Positions 15,545 through 24,590 of a DNA stretch of 32,104 bases are shown here, in pieces. Every line of letters starts with the position of its first letter. Position 1 is the stretch's first letter. A program made the translations under genes and the position numbers. The DNA comes from an uncultured Lachnospiraceae bacterium (GTDB lineage Bacteria > Bacillota > Clostridia > Lachnospirales > Lachnospiraceae). Where the stretch lies: contig CANREH010000031.1 in assembly GCA_947629585.1 (NCBI GenBank), positions 1-32,104 of the forward strand, written 5' to 3'. A model generated the notes under the pieces. The model worked only from the letters and a program-made list of their open reading frames with translations, searched no databases and was not told the origin of the DNA.

Positions 15545-16327
15545 ATGCCAACTTTACGAGAAGAGTGGTGTTGCCAGGAATTAAAGAATACCGAAGAATC
15601 CATAGCGCACCGCCCTATGGAAGAAGAATTTCTTTTTTATGAAGCGGTCAGCTCCGGCAATTTAGACTACGTCCAGCAAAACTGCAGACAGAAGAGATTT
15701 ACCGATCCGAAAGGGATGGGCGTGCTTTCCACAAATTCTTTGACGAACATAAAATATCATTTTATCGTTGCCACTGCCATGATTACGCGCCAGTGCGTGG
15801 AACACGGCATGGAATTTGAGCAGGCTTACCGTTTAAGCGATTTTTATATCCTGAAAATGGATTCCTGCACCAGCATCCTTGCCGTTTCCCATCTCCACCA
15901 GCAGATGGCGCTTGATTTCACCGGCAAAATGTCACTGTTAAAGAAGAACACTGTAATCTCAAAATCCATTACCATCTGCATGGATTACATCTACAACAAT
16001 ATAAACCAGCGGATTACCGTGTCCGATCTCGCTGATTATACCGGGCTGTCGCCCAGTTATTTATCACGTCTCTTTAAAAAAGAGCTCGGCATTTCCATCA
16101 GCGATTATATCTGTGAAAAGAAAATTGAAAAAGCTGAAAACTTACTGAAATATTCCGATTTCAGCTTTGTGGAAATTGCGAATTACCTGGCGTTTTCATC
16201 ACAAAGCCATTTTATCCAGAGCTTTAAAAAATCCGTCGGATTAACTCCCAAGAAATACAGAGACAAGTATTATCACGCCTCCTGGGAAATTAAGGCTCCG
16301 CCGCGCCCGAAAGAGGGAACTGTCTGA
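15545..16327 (+). CDS. AraC-family transcriptional regulator
   Basis: A 260-aa regulator, and the only clear full-length gene on the plus strand. The C-terminal two helix-turn-helix DNA-binding domain spans about 140-243 (ITVSDLADYTGLSPSYLSRL, then FVEIANYLAFSSQSHF and TPKKYRDKYY). The N-terminal ~130 residues are helical and lack a cupin sugar-binding pocket; a similar helical segment occurs in other Firmicutes AraC regulators with unknown ligands. The start at 15545 follows GGGGAGG at 13 nt, a little long; no later start has a better site. It sits between the two catabolic operons and most probably activates them in response to a glucan product. It converges with the GH94 gene, only 12 nt apart, with no clear terminator between. 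Confidence 0.9.
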   Translation: MPTLREEWCCQELKNTEESIAHRPMEEEFLFYEAVSSGNLDYVQQNCRQKRFTDPKGMGVLSTNSLTNIKYHFIVATAMITRQCVEHGMEFEQAYRLSDFYILKMDSCTSILAVSHLHQQMALDFTGKMSLLKKNTVISKSITICMDYIYNNINQRITVSDLADYTGLSPSYLSRLFKKELGISISDYICEKKIEKAENLLKYSDFSFVEIANYLAFSSQSHFIQSFKKSVGLTPKKYRDKYYHASWEIKAPPRPKEGTV

Positions 16328-16339
16328 CGCGGCATCCCC

Positions 16340-19036
16340 TTACTTACCAAGCGTAACCTCAATGGTATGCACATCTTCGGACATATGGGCAATTTCTCTC
16401 TTGCCAAGAACTGCAAATTCCCCGTCATGCTCCAAAGACAGCTCATTGCAGGCTGCGCTTTTTATAATATACTCTCCATAGTCAAGTTTCTGTGCGTTCT
16501 TAAATATAATATGGAAATTTTTATCTGCAAACAAGAGGCTGATTTCTGCCTTTCCTTCCTTGTCAAACTGATCCTTTGTAAGCTTCGGGGCGATCACCAT
16601 GTTTCCAATTTCCCCGCGAACGCCAAATACCTGTGTCACCATGGTAAGCATATACCAGCTTGCGGCACCGGTTAAATAATGATACAGCCCTCTCCCATCC
16701 CCATTAAAGTATTCTGGAATACCCGGATATATTTTGCTGACCTCAAAATTTAACGCAGTATCCGCAAGCGTCTGCAAAGCCTTGTAGCCTTCTTTTACAA
16801 AACCTCTCTGGTACAAAGCATTCGCATACATCACTGTCATATGGGAGAAAACCGCTCCGTTTTCTTTTTCCCCATAGGCAAAGCCAAACATCCTCCCCAA
16901 ATCAAACTTCTGTTCATGGAAATCTGTATTTAAACGATAACCGCCGATTTCTTTTTCATATAAGTACCGATCCGCGCTTTCACAGATCTTTGCAGTCTGA
17001 TCTTTTTTCGCAGTCCCGCTCATAACAGCAAATACCTGTCCAGTAAGCATCATGCGGACGCCTTTTTCAAAATGGCCTTCCACGCGGTTCCCGTGGTTGT
17101 CATAATAGCTGTTGAACCAGCCGCCGCCGTCTTCCTCCAGCCATTCACAATTCCGGATATGCTCTTTCATCCATTCCGCCTTATGTTTTAAATTATCAGC
17201 AAGCTCTTTCATCGGCACCTTGATTGTTTTCCCGCTGACGGTATGCCTGCAGGAAGAAAGATAAGTCTGTAAAATTTCCCTCTTCTTTTCAATACTGTCA
17301 TAAATACCGTCCTCATCTGCCAGCAGGATACCCGCTTCCTCTAAAATCTCCGCCTGTTTCCAGCCGAAATCATCATTAAGGACCATAAGAAGCTCCGACA
17401 TCTGCATCAGATTCCCGGCATAGGCGCAGGTAAAGGCCACGCTTTCCCCGCGATCCGCCGCCATATCAAGGGCGTCATTCCAGTCTGCGCCGCGCAGCAG
17501 GATATGGTTATGCTCGCCAACTTCATAAAATGCGCACAGGTTCTGTAACAGTAAATGCTCTAAAATACTCCCTTCATGAACCGTTCCGTCTTCCCGTCTC
17601 TGTTTTACGCCGTCAGAAACGCTCCAGTCCTTATCCAGGCTTTTTCCTCGCTCCGCCTGCTCATCCTTAAAATAAGAAGCATTTTCCTTTAAAATTTCAA
17701 TGTCCCCGGTCTGATCGATATAAAGCTTTGTCGTCATAAACGGCCATACGCCATGATCCATCCAGACACGCGCAATCCCGTTTCTGTCTGCCACAAATTC
17801 TCCCTGTTTTTCCCCGATGATCGTAGCATTGCTTCCGTCAATCCTGACGCCGCCGTAATTATCAAGAATCATCTGGCGCACGCCCGCCGGCTCCATAATC
17901 AGAAGGGATAAGCAGTCCTGCCACAGATCGCGCCAGCCTCTTCCTCCCCGGCCATAATCGTGGTGCGGCAGGAATGAACAGCCGTAAATCCGGCGCAGCA
18001 TCGGCTGGAAGCTCACCCAGCGCAGGAAATTATCAAAATCCGCATTTCCCGTATAATAAGCTACATTGACCTTTTCCTGCCAGTAAGCGGCGGTCTTTTC
18101 TTTCGCCTTCTTTACCTGATCCTCCGTCTGATAAGCGGCAAGAATTTCCTCGATTTCCTCTTCGTTTTCCGTAACTCCCATCAGGATCGTATAACTTGTG
18201 CTCTCCGCAGGCCCTAAAGTAACCGCAGGGAAACGGATTCCTCCCAATGCCTCTTTCCCTTCCAGGTAACTTCCGGAAGGCACGCCTTCTTCCCTTCTTC
18301 TGATTTTTACCGGATTGGTAAAGTTTCCGCCCTCTCCGATAAAATCGTCCTCTGCCGGGTAAAAATCCATCGGTTTTTCCCCATTTCCGGTCACCCCGCA
18401 GACAAAATAGGTCAGTTCATTCTTCCTGTGGCCGCGCTCGTCAAAAGACAGCGTAGGCTTTACATAAACCCCGTAATCCTTTGTCCTGATGGTGTGGAGC
18501 AGGGAGGTCACATGCCTGTGATCCCGGATATTGTCCGCACTCCTGCCAAACACAGGGATTGCCGCAACCCCGGTAACCTTCTGCTCCATGCTGCTCCTGT
18601 TGGTAATCTCTACCTGCATGATCTCCACATCATGGTCAAGCGGCACAAAGGAAGTCACTTTTGCTTCCAACTGGTACTTCTTAGATTCTCTTGTCAGTTC
18701 GTGCCACATAAGCCCCGCCGTCAGTTCACTCTGATCCTGGCAGTCCGTAAATTTTCTGTTCTCTTCTTCTGCTGATGCGCCCGTTACCGACCATGCACCC
18801 AGCACTCCAAGCTCGCACCAGAAATTTCTTCCGGAACGGTTATTATGCAGATTTTCCACACTGACCGGCTCCATGATAAACGCATTCTGGTTAATTTTGC
18901 TGTCTCCTCCCAGATTCGGCGACAGAGAGCTTTTGATCCCATGCTCCCCTGCAACCGGGAAATAAAGCCCGCTGTAATTTTCCGGCCTTTCGATAGAAAA
19001 AGTCCCATCTTTGCCTAAAAAACGTATTGTTCCCAT
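16340..19036 (-). CDS. GH94 phosphorylase resembling laminaribiose phosphorylase
   Basis: An 898-aa cytoplasmic GH94 enzyme of a different subgroup from the other two. It opens with LYFPVAGEHGIKSSLSPNLGGD and HNNRSGRNFW (64-73), has RGWRDLWQDCL and VRIDGSNATIIG (397-408), and the general-acid motif GADWNDALD at 516-524. These blocks and the ~900-residue length match what I remember of laminaribiose phosphorylases, which split Glc-beta-1,3-Glc with phosphate to glucose-1-phosphate and glucose; this is recollection, not a search. The start ATG at 19036 has AAGGAGG at 5 nt and lies 2 nt after the stop of the chemoreceptor gene, so the two are tightly coupled. A beta-1,3-specific phosphorylase would explain the presence of the laminarinase-type GH16. 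Related activities on other beta-glucosides remain possible. Confidence 0.8.
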   Translation of the reverse strand: MGTIRFLGKDGTFSIERPENYSGLYFPVAGEHGIKSSLSPNLGGDSKINQNAFIMEPVSVENLHNNRSGRNFWCELGVLGAWSVTGASAEEENRKFTDCQDQSELTAGLMWHELTRESKKYQLEAKVTSFVPLDHDVEIMQVEITNRSSMEQKVTGVAAIPVFGRSADNIRDHRHVTSLLHTIRTKDYGVYVKPTLSFDERGHRKNELTYFVCGVTGNGEKPMDFYPAEDDFIGEGGNFTNPVKIRRREEGVPSGSYLEGKEALGGIRFPAVTLGPAESTSYTILMGVTENEEEIEEILAAYQTEDQVKKAKEKTAAYWQEKVNVAYYTGNADFDNFLRWVSFQPMLRRIYGCSFLPHHDYGRGGRGWRDLWQDCLSLLIMEPAGVRQMILDNYGGVRIDGSNATIIGEKQGEFVADRNGIARVWMDHGVWPFMTTKLYIDQTGDIEILKENASYFKDEQAERGKSLDKDWSVSDGVKQRREDGTVHEGSILEHLLLQNLCAFYEVGEHNHILLRGADWNDALDMAADRGESVAFTCAYAGNLMQMSELLMVLNDDFGWKQAEILEEAGILLADEDGIYDSIEKKREILQTYLSSCRHTVSGKTIKVPMKELADNLKHKAEWMKEHIRNCEWLEEDGGGWFNSYYDNHGNRVEGHFEKGVRMMLTGQVFAVMSGTAKKDQTAKICESADRYLYEKEIGGYRLNTDFHEQKFDLGRMFGFAYGEKENGAVFSHMTVMYANALYQRGFVKEGYKALQTLADTALNFEVSKIYPGIPEYFNGDGRGLYHYLTGAASWYMLTMVTQVFGVRGEIGNMVIAPKLTKDQFDKEGKAEISLLFADKNFHIIFKNAQKLDYGEYIIKSAACNELSLEHDGEFAVLGKREIAHMSEDVHTIEVTLGK

Positions 19037-19038
19037 CC

Positions 19039-21576
19039 TTACCTCCTTATGTCATTTCCTTCTGTTTCTTCCCTGTCAATTCGGAAGGTTCCCATCTGAT
19101 CCGCCAGCTCTTTTGCCGATGCTGTCAGTTCCATAGCTTCCTTTGCCATAGCCTCGCTGTTTTCCATCAGGCTGTTTGCCTGCTCCACCAAAAGATCCGA
19201 GGAGCTTAAGATTTCATCGGAGCTTGCCGCCTGTTCCTCGGAAATCGCCGCGACATTGCCGGCCACGTCCTCTACCTGCTCTACCTTCTGGATCATCTTC
19301 TGTACCAGATTTCCAACCGTGATGATATTCCCAAAAATAATATCAAAAGTTTTCATGGCATTCTGGATCAAATGGTTGCTGCTGTTAATATTATCCACGC
19401 TATCATTAGCCTGGTTGACAACATCCCACACAGAAGTCTTAATTTCCAACACCAGGTTGTCAATATGCTGGACAGAATTCATGCTTGTCTGCGCCAGCTT
19501 CCCGATTTCCGACGCTACCACGGCAAAGCCTTTCCCTGCTTCCCCTGCGCGCGCTGCCTCGATAGAAGCATTCAGTGACAGCAGATTGGTTTCATCTGCA
19601 ATTTCCCCGATCACCCTGGTAATATTCGTGATTTCCTCAGAGGCTTTTCCTACCTCGTCAATCGCATTCTGCAGTTTCTTGACCGAGCTGTTGATATTCT
19701 GCATGGCGGCGCTCACATCCTGCATGGCCTCTTTTCCTTTTTTGGAAATATCCACTGTTTCCTTCATCTTGACATTGACGCCGTCCCCGTCCTCTTTCGT
19801 CTCCGCTACGACTGCCGCAAGCGTCGCCGCACTCTGGGAAATTCCGTTAATGGAAACGGAAAGCTGCTCTACTGTGGCATTCATAGCTTTCATGGATCGG
19901 TTCTGCTGTTCCGAAGCGTCAAACATCTGCCCGGACACTTCTTTGCTGTTATCCGCCTGCGTATGCAGCGTATTGGAAACATGGTTAATCGAAGCGATCA
20001 TATTCCGCATGGTTTCCATAAACTTCTCCACACATGCGCTCATAATGCCGATTTCATCACCGCTCTTTTTAAATCTGCGTACTGTAAAATCGCCGTCCGT
20101 CATAGCTTCAATGACCGCTGTCAGACCCTTGACAGGGCTGATTACGATATGGACAATCCTCTCCACTAACACCAGGAGAATTAAAACGGAAATAAGCCCA
20201 AATAAAATCATGATATTGCGGATATTATTCAAATCCCGGAAAATGGTCTTTGTCGGCACATAGGAAACTAAAATCCAGTCTGTCCCTTCCACCTTTTCAA
20301 AAACAGACATATTGCCGTCGATCTCACTGATATCCAGCTGATTATCCGAAATCTTTTTTCCCACGGCCTGCATAAAAGGATTGTCAATATCGCTTAACTT
20401 TTTCGATATCAGCTCCGTATCCCGGCAGGCTAACATGGTATTGTCTCCCGTATTGACTAAAAATGCCTCGGCATCCTTCATTTTCACAAAACTGTTGACA
20501 TAAACGCTCACTTTATCCAAGGATAAATCCGCCGAAATCACACAGACATCATCGGAATTTGTCCGGAGCATACCGCTCGCACTGATTACCTGATCCCCGT
20601 TCTCATTCGTATAAGCGTTTGTAAAGCCCATATTTACCCTGGTCATCCCGCTTTGGAACCATTCCATGTCTTTTACATTGACCGTCTCTTTCCCCGTGCC
20701 GTCAGAAACGGCGCTTCCAAGCTTGATTACCGATACATTGCTGATTGTGACATCCGCTGTCGAACCTGTCATCCCTAAATTAAATTCCAGGCGTCCGTTG
20801 ACATCGTCACTGTCCGCCATAGTAAACTCATAACTGAACGACTGTTTTTTCGTCGTTAATTCTACCACCGTATCTTCCAGATAACGCTTATAATCACGAT
20901 CCGGCGCTGTCACACCCGTTTTCATGGTACGGTTTTCTTTTGCAAAGGCATCGAAGCTGACCCGGTAACTGGCGCCCTGCTCCAGAGGAAGACCTGGCTG
21001 GACAAGCTGGATGCTGTAATCCGCCGTCCCTTCCTTATCTGTCTGAATGCAGATCGCCCCGTCCTTAATTTCTGCCGTTCCTTCTCCTTCCATTGCCGTA
21101 AGGAACGTCCATCCACTGTTATTGGACAAATCCTCCTGATTGGAAAAATCGCCGTTTACAAGATAATTCCCGTTCTCGTCCGGATCCCGCATCGTCAGCC
21201 CTTTTTTCGGACGCTCCGTCTGCTTTCCCCGGTAAAGCGTGCCATCTTCATAGGCAATATAAATTCCTCCCGGATAATTACTGTCAAAACCACAATAGGA
21301 ATCCAAAAATGTCTGCAAATGCTCCTCATCAAACATCATCCATTCCAACGCCTGTTTTTCTACCTGAAAAGAAGTCAGGTTTTGATCCAGCCATGACTCA
21401 ATCTCCGATGCCTGGCTTTCTACGGAAGTCCTTAAAAGATCCTCTGCATTGGATTTAATCACCGACTTTGATACATGATAAGATAAGCTGGTAAGCACGA
21501 TAATAATGATAATCACCACAGGCAGGATAATAAAAAGCAGCTTGCTTTTTATGGAAACCAATCCCCCCTTTTTCAT
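19039..21576 (-). CDS. Methyl-accepting chemotaxis protein with a CBM inserted in its dCache-like sensor
   Basis: An 845-aa transmembrane chemoreceptor. TM1 is about 13-35, the extracellular sensor 36-450, TM2 about 452-479, HAMP about 472-525, and the cytoplasmic signalling coiled coil 540-830 with its conserved tip ([20 protein letters not shown], 659-678). The sensor looks like dCache: [12 protein letters not shown] before the insert, and [25 protein letters not shown] and [13 protein letters not shown] after it. Residues about 127-286 between these parts are a CBM4/9-like module nearly identical in pattern to one in the GH16 glucanase. No CheR-binding pentapeptide is present at the C-terminus. 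The start at 21576 has GGAGG at 6 nt; a longer reading from 21594 would begin before this site. It lies 35 nt after a sugar-binding lipoprotein and 2 nt before a GH94 gene. It probably guides cells toward beta-glucan or its fragments. Confidence 0.93.
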   Translation of the reverse strand: MKKGGLVSIKSKLLFIILPVVIIIIIVLTSLSYHVSKSVIKSNAEDLLRTSVESQASEIESWLDQNLTSFQVEKQALEWMMFDEEHLQTFLDSYCGFDSNYPGGIYIAYEDGTLYRGKQTERPKKGLTMRDPDENGNYLVNGDFSNQEDLSNNSGWTFLTAMEGEGTAEIKDGAICIQTDKEGTADYSIQLVQPGLPLEQGASYRVSFDAFAKENRTMKTGVTAPDRDYKRYLEDTVVELTTKKQSFSYEFTMADSDDVNGRLEFNLGMTGSTADVTISNVSVIKLGSAVSDGTGKETVNVKDMEWFQSGMTRVNMGFTNAYTNENGDQVISASGMLRTNSDDVCVISADLSLDKVSVYVNSFVKMKDAEAFLVNTGDNTMLACRDTELISKKLSDIDNPFMQAVGKKISDNQLDISEIDGNMSVFEKVEGTDWILVSYVPTKTIFRDLNNIRNIMILFGLISVLILLVLVERIVHIVISPVKGLTAVIEAMTDGDFTVRRFKKSGDEIGIMSACVEKFMETMRNMIASINHVSNTLHTQADNSKEVSGQMFDASEQQNRSMKAMNATVEQLSVSINGISQSAATLAAVVAETKEDGDGVNVKMKETVDISKKGKEAMQDVSAAMQNINSSVKKLQNAIDEVGKASEEITNITRVIGEIADETNLLSLNASIEAARAGEAGKGFAVVASEIGKLAQTSMNSVQHIDNLVLEIKTSVWDVVNQANDSVDNINSSNHLIQNAMKTFDIIFGNIITVGNLVQKMIQKVEQVEDVAGNVAAISEEQAASSDEILSSSDLLVEQANSLMENSEAMAKEAMELTASAKELADQMGTFRIDREETEGNDIRR
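20719..21198 (-). other. CBM4/9-like module inserted in the chemoreceptor sensor
   Basis: Residues 127-286 of the chemoreceptor, from [12 protein letters not shown] to ISNVSVIKL. By-eye alignment with residues 791-956 of the GH16 enzyme gives about 100 identities in about 160 positions with one short gap. It lies between two parts of a dCache-like domain, in the segment facing away from the membrane. Confidence 0.8.
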
Positions 21577-21611
21577 TTGAACACCTCCAATCATACGCTT
21601 GTCAGGCCCTG

Positions 21612-22589
21612 TTACCCCTGGTACTCAGCCACATTTCCGGCATCGACTTTTTCAAAAGGAATCAGGATATATTCCCCATCCTCTGTCGCACCCTCAATTC
21701 CTTCAATACTGCCTCCCTCGGCAAGCTTTCCTGCCGCTTCCACGGCGGCTTTCATCTGGCTTGTCATATCCTGGTATACCGTAAAATCCATCCTGCCGTC
21801 TGCAATTGCCTGACAGCCTCCTGCGGATGCATCTACTCCCAGAAACAGGACATTCTCTGTGGAAATCCCCGCTTCCTCAAACGCCGTGACAGCCCCAATC
21901 GCCATATCGTCATTATTGGCTGCGACACAATCGAGCGTCTGCCCCGTCTTAAAAAACATTTCCATCAGCTCTTTGGCTGTCTTTTCATTCCAGTTGGCAA
22001 AATCCTCAAAAACATAATTGATTTTTTTCCCACTCGCCTTTAGTGTCTCCTTTAATCCTTCCGTTCTTCCGACAGTCCCGGAAGCGCCTTTCGGCCCTTT
22101 TAAAACGGCAATATTAATTTCCTCTTTATCTCCAAGCTTTTCTAAAATATATTCCGCCTGGTACTGCCCCGCCATATATTCATCCGACGCCACATAAATG
22201 TACCGATCCTTTTCCAACTGGCTGTCCGGCGGCGCATTATTAATAAATACAATCGGCGCATCCCCTGCTGCCGCTTTGATTTCCGTCACAATATCCGAAG
22301 AGACAGGCCCGCATAAAAACACGTCGCTTCCCTCCAAAAAGGCATTTTTAATCTGAGCGTCCTGCGTTTCCACCGAATTTTCCGCATAACCAACTTCAAA
22401 TTCATAACCGATTTTCTCCGCCTGCTCCTTTAACTGTTTTGCCCATCCTTCATAATAATCCCCGCTTTCAATCGCAGAATAATAAATCTTCCCGTTCCCT
22501 TTTCCCCCGTGGTTTTTCTGTTGGCAGCCGCTTGTCAATGAAGCCATAATTACTGCCATGCCAACCATAATCATGATTCCTTTTCTCAT
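21612..22589 (-). CDS. Orphan sugar-binding lipoprotein (ribose/galactose-binding type)
   Basis: A 325-aa lipoprotein with signal and lipobox LTSGC (Cys22) followed by a periplasmic-binding-protein type 1 fold of the Peripla_BP_4 class. Typical features are [37 protein letters not shown] and [13 protein letters not shown]. Proteins of this class bind mono- or disaccharides and either feed CUT2 importers or act as co-receptors for sensors. No permease or ATPase of that class lies nearby; instead it is the first gene of an operon whose next gene is a chemoreceptor 35 nt away. A co-receptor role is therefore likely, by analogy with galactose- and ribose-binding proteins acting through Trg. The start ATG has AAGGAGG at 5 nt. 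Ligand is unknown; a beta-glucan-derived sugar is the natural guess. Confidence 0.88.
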   Translation of the reverse strand: MRKGIMIMVGMAVIMASLTSGCQQKNHGGKGNGKIYYSAIESGDYYEGWAKQLKEQAEKIGYEFEVGYAENSVETQDAQIKNAFLEGSDVFLCGPVSSDIVTEIKAAAGDAPIVFINNAPPDSQLEKDRYIYVASDEYMAGQYQAEYILEKLGDKEEINIAVLKGPKGASGTVGRTEGLKETLKASGKKINYVFEDFANWNEKTAKELMEMFFKTGQTLDCVAANNDDMAIGAVTAFEEAGISTENVLFLGVDASAGGCQAIADGRMDFTVYQDMTSQMKAAVEAAGKLAEGGSIEGIEGATEDGEYILIPFEKVDAGNVAEYQG

Positions 22590-22611
22590 AGCAGCCTCCT
22601 TAAATCATATC

Positions 22612-22642
22612 TTTTATCTATTTTTTTCATTTTATCTATTTT
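22612..22642. repeat. Direct repeat upstream of the chemoreceptor operon
   Basis: TTTTATCTATTTT occurs twice (22612-22624 and 22630-22642), 18 nt apart, between the candidate promoter region and the ribosome binding site of the sugar-binding lipoprotein. It could be a tandem operator or simply A/T-rich sequence. Confidence 0.35.
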
Positions 22643-22743
22643 GACTAAAAACATATATCAAATTAATTGGAAAAATGTCAGATATGTGATATTAATATAA
22701 AAAGAAGTTTTCATTAACAGAAAAAAATTGCTGCAGTCAAACA

Positions 22744-22767
22744 ACCCGGCAGCTTCCGCTGCCGGGT
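22744..22767 (-). terminator. Intrinsic terminator after mazF, end of the housekeeping operon
   Basis: ACCCGGCAGC (22744-22753) and GCTGCCGGGT (22758-22767) form a perfect 10-bp stem with a 4-nt loop, followed on the minus strand by TGTTTG and a later T-rich run. It separates the housekeeping genes from the chemoreceptor operon. The rest of 22590-22825 holds A/T-rich promoter-like sequence but no gene. Confidence 0.75.
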
Positions 22768-22825
22768 CTTCTGCTTTCCCGCCCAATTGTAAACCAACAG
22801 AAAAATTCAGTTCACTTTCTATCCT

Positions 22826-23170
22826 TTACGAAAGCGACAGACTTACCATCAGCGCTTCATTGATTTTCTGCTGTATTTCGCTGTTTAAATGGCATACCTT
22901 CTCTTTCAGGCGGCTCTTGTCGATCGTCCTTACCTGTTCTAAAAGGATCACGGAATCTTTCAAAATCCCATAATCCTTTGCCTTGATTTCCACGTGTGTC
23001 GGCAGCTTCGCCTTGTTCATTCTTGAGGTAATCGCGGCGCAGATCACCGTCGGACTGTGCCGGTTTCCCATATCGTTTTGTATTATTAGAACCGGACGCA
23101 CGCCTCCCTGCTCTGAGCCGACCACAGGCCGTAAGTCCGCATAATAAATATCTCCCCTTCGGATAATCAT
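22826..23170 (-). CDS. mazF: MazF/EndoA-type mRNA interferase toxin
   Basis: A 114-aa PemK/MazF-family endoribonuclease. [31 protein letters not shown] and [10 protein letters not shown] are the hallmark blocks, and R25 and T48 sit at the positions of the catalytic Arg and Thr of Bacillus EndoA. Family members cut single-stranded mRNA, often at UACAU. It lies 175 nt after alr, the same neighbour as in Bacillus, but the MazE-like antitoxin normally found between alr and mazF is not visible. The start ATG at 23170 has a GGGGTG about 6 nt upstream. Overlapping frames in this gene do not look like an antitoxin. Confidence 0.93.
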   Translation of the reverse strand: MIIRRGDIYYADLRPVVGSEQGGVRPVLIIQNDMGNRHSPTVICAAITSRMNKAKLPTHVEIKAKDYGILKDSVILLEQVRTIDKSRLKEKVCHLNSEIQQKINEALMVSLSLS

Positions 23171-23220
23171 AGTTTACACCCCGCATATGGCATATTATGT
23201 ACCACCTTTTTTTCTGTGCC

Positions 23221-23246
23221 GACGGCGGCAGTTTCTTTCCGCCATC
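23221..23246 (-). other. Hairpin in the alr-mazF gap
   Basis: GACGGCGG (23221-23228) and CCGCCATC (23239-23246) pair with one G-U wobble around a 10-nt loop. No U-run follows, so it is not a typical terminator. It sits where an antitoxin gene would be expected and may process the alr-mazF transcript. The gap holds no ORF of note. Confidence 0.35.
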
Positions 23247-23345
23247 AGCGTAGTAATATTATTGCCATAATTTCTCAGATGTATACCTTCTTTTGAAAAA
23301 TTTTATCCTTTCCATGCCAAAACGCCAAACATAAGTTACCCTTCA

Positions 23346-24536
23346 TCATAATCTCAAATCAAACACCGATTTTTCGCAGCTATAATAGTCCAGTGTGCCG
23401 ACTTTTCTGCCCTGATAATAGTATACGCGCGGGACACGCTTGCTGACATCGCAAATCAGCTCATAATTAAACGAATCTGCCCAGGCGGATAATTCTTCCG
23501 CTGTAATCCCCGCTTCCCCGTCCTTTCCAAGCAGCGTCACGACCTCTCCGATATTGACGTCAGGGATATGCGTGACATCGACCATAAACTGATCCATGCA
23601 GATCCGCCCGACAATCGGCGCGCGCTTTCCATGAATGAGCACAAACCCCCGGTTGGAAAGGGAGCGGGAATAGCCGTCCGCATAGCCGACCGGGACCGTC
23701 GCAATTTTTGCCGGAGATTTGGTAATATAAGACGCGCCGTACCCGATTCCAGATCCGGCAGGGACGCTTTTTACAAAAGATACCGTTGCCCGCAGGGACA
23801 TGGCGGGCTTAATCTCTAACAGCGATTTGTCAACCTCATCAGATGGGTACAGGCCATACGTAATAATCCCGCTGCGCACCATGTCAAGCTGCGCCTTCGG
23901 AAGCTCCATAATCGAGGCGCTGTTCGCCGCATGGCGCACCGGGATCTTCACGCCTTCTTCCTCCAGCCGTTTTAAGACCCACTGAAATTTTGCAAACTGT
24001 TCCTCAAAGTAGCTTTTATCCTTTTCGTCCGCTTTGGCAAAATGGGTAAAGATACCGTCAATCTCCAGATTCTCAAGGCAGGAAATCTTTTTTATCACCG
24101 CAATGCTTTTCTCGGACGGCTGAAAGCCAATCCGCCCCATGCCGGTATCGATTTTAATATGTACCTTTGCCGTTTTTCCCTGTTTTTTTGCTTCCTCAGC
24201 AATCCCTGCTGCCATATCATATGCAAAAACAGCCGTCATAATGTTTTCCCGCACCATTTCCTCATACTGCTGTTCCGGCGTATACCCGAGGATCAGCACC
24301 GGCTTTTTGATCCCAATCCGGCGCAGCATTAAGCCTTCTTCCAGAATCGCCACGCCGTAAGCGTCTGCGATCGGGTCTAATACCTTTGCCACGGGAAACG
24401 CCCCATGCCCGTAGCCGTCCGCCTTGATGACAATCATCAGTTTTGTTTCCGGCTTTAAAAGCTTTCTGACATTTTTTATGTTATGCTCAATTGCGCTAAG
24501 GTCAATTTCCGCCTCTACTCTAAAATAATCTTTCAT
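23346..24536 (-). CDS. alr: Alanine racemase
   Basis: A 396-aa PLP enzyme interconverting L- and D-alanine for peptidoglycan. The PLP-binding lysine lies in VIKADGYGHGA (K38), and the second catalytic base is the Tyr of GIGYGASY (Y266); RICMDQFMVD is the conserved C-terminal block. The ATG at 24536 (MKDYFRVEAEIDL) is chosen because family similarity starts there and GAGGA lies upstream, although spacing is long; an in-frame ATG at 24560 has no ribosome binding site. It lies 54 nt after nnr and upstream of mazF. Confidence 0.95.
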   Translation of the reverse strand: MKDYFRVEAEIDLSAIEHNIKNVRKLLKPETKLMIVIKADGYGHGAFPVAKVLDPIADAYGVAILEEGLMLRRIGIKKPVLILGYTPEQQYEEMVRENIMTAVFAYDMAAGIAEEAKKQGKTAKVHIKIDTGMGRIGFQPSEKSIAVIKKISCLENLEIDGIFTHFAKADEKDKSYFEEQFAKFQWVLKRLEEEGVKIPVRHAANSASIMELPKAQLDMVRSGIITYGLYPSDEVDKSLLEIKPAMSLRATVSFVKSVPAGSGIGYGASYITKSPAKIATVPVGYADGYSRSLSNRGFVLIHGKRAPIVGRICMDQFMVDVTHIPDVNIGEVVTLLGKDGEAGITAEELSAWADSFNYELICDVSKRVPRVYYYQGRKVGTLDYYSCEKSVFDLRL

Positions 24537-24590
24537 AATTTTATTTGCTTCCTCTAACATTTATTCCGCAGGCAGCGGGATGAACCCCGA

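Noticed and set aside
15336-15584. 82-codon plus-strand open frame before the AraC gene
   Set aside because: It spans the regulator's promoter and overlaps its start; no ribosome binding site or similarity is apparent.
19256-20263. 335-codon open frame on the plus strand, antisense to the chemoreceptor
   Set aside because: It mirrors the coiled-coil signalling domain, has no ribosome binding site or recognisable domain, and its composition is that expected of the reverse of a heptad-rich gene.
22857-23186. 109-codon minus-strand frame overlapping mazF, as a possible antitoxin
   Set aside because: It overlaps nearly all of mazF in another frame, has no MazE-like DNA-binding pattern, and no independent start signal.
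23221-23246. Hairpin after alr as an intrinsic terminator
   Set aside because: No U-run follows on the minus strand, so it is listed only as a hairpin of unknown role.
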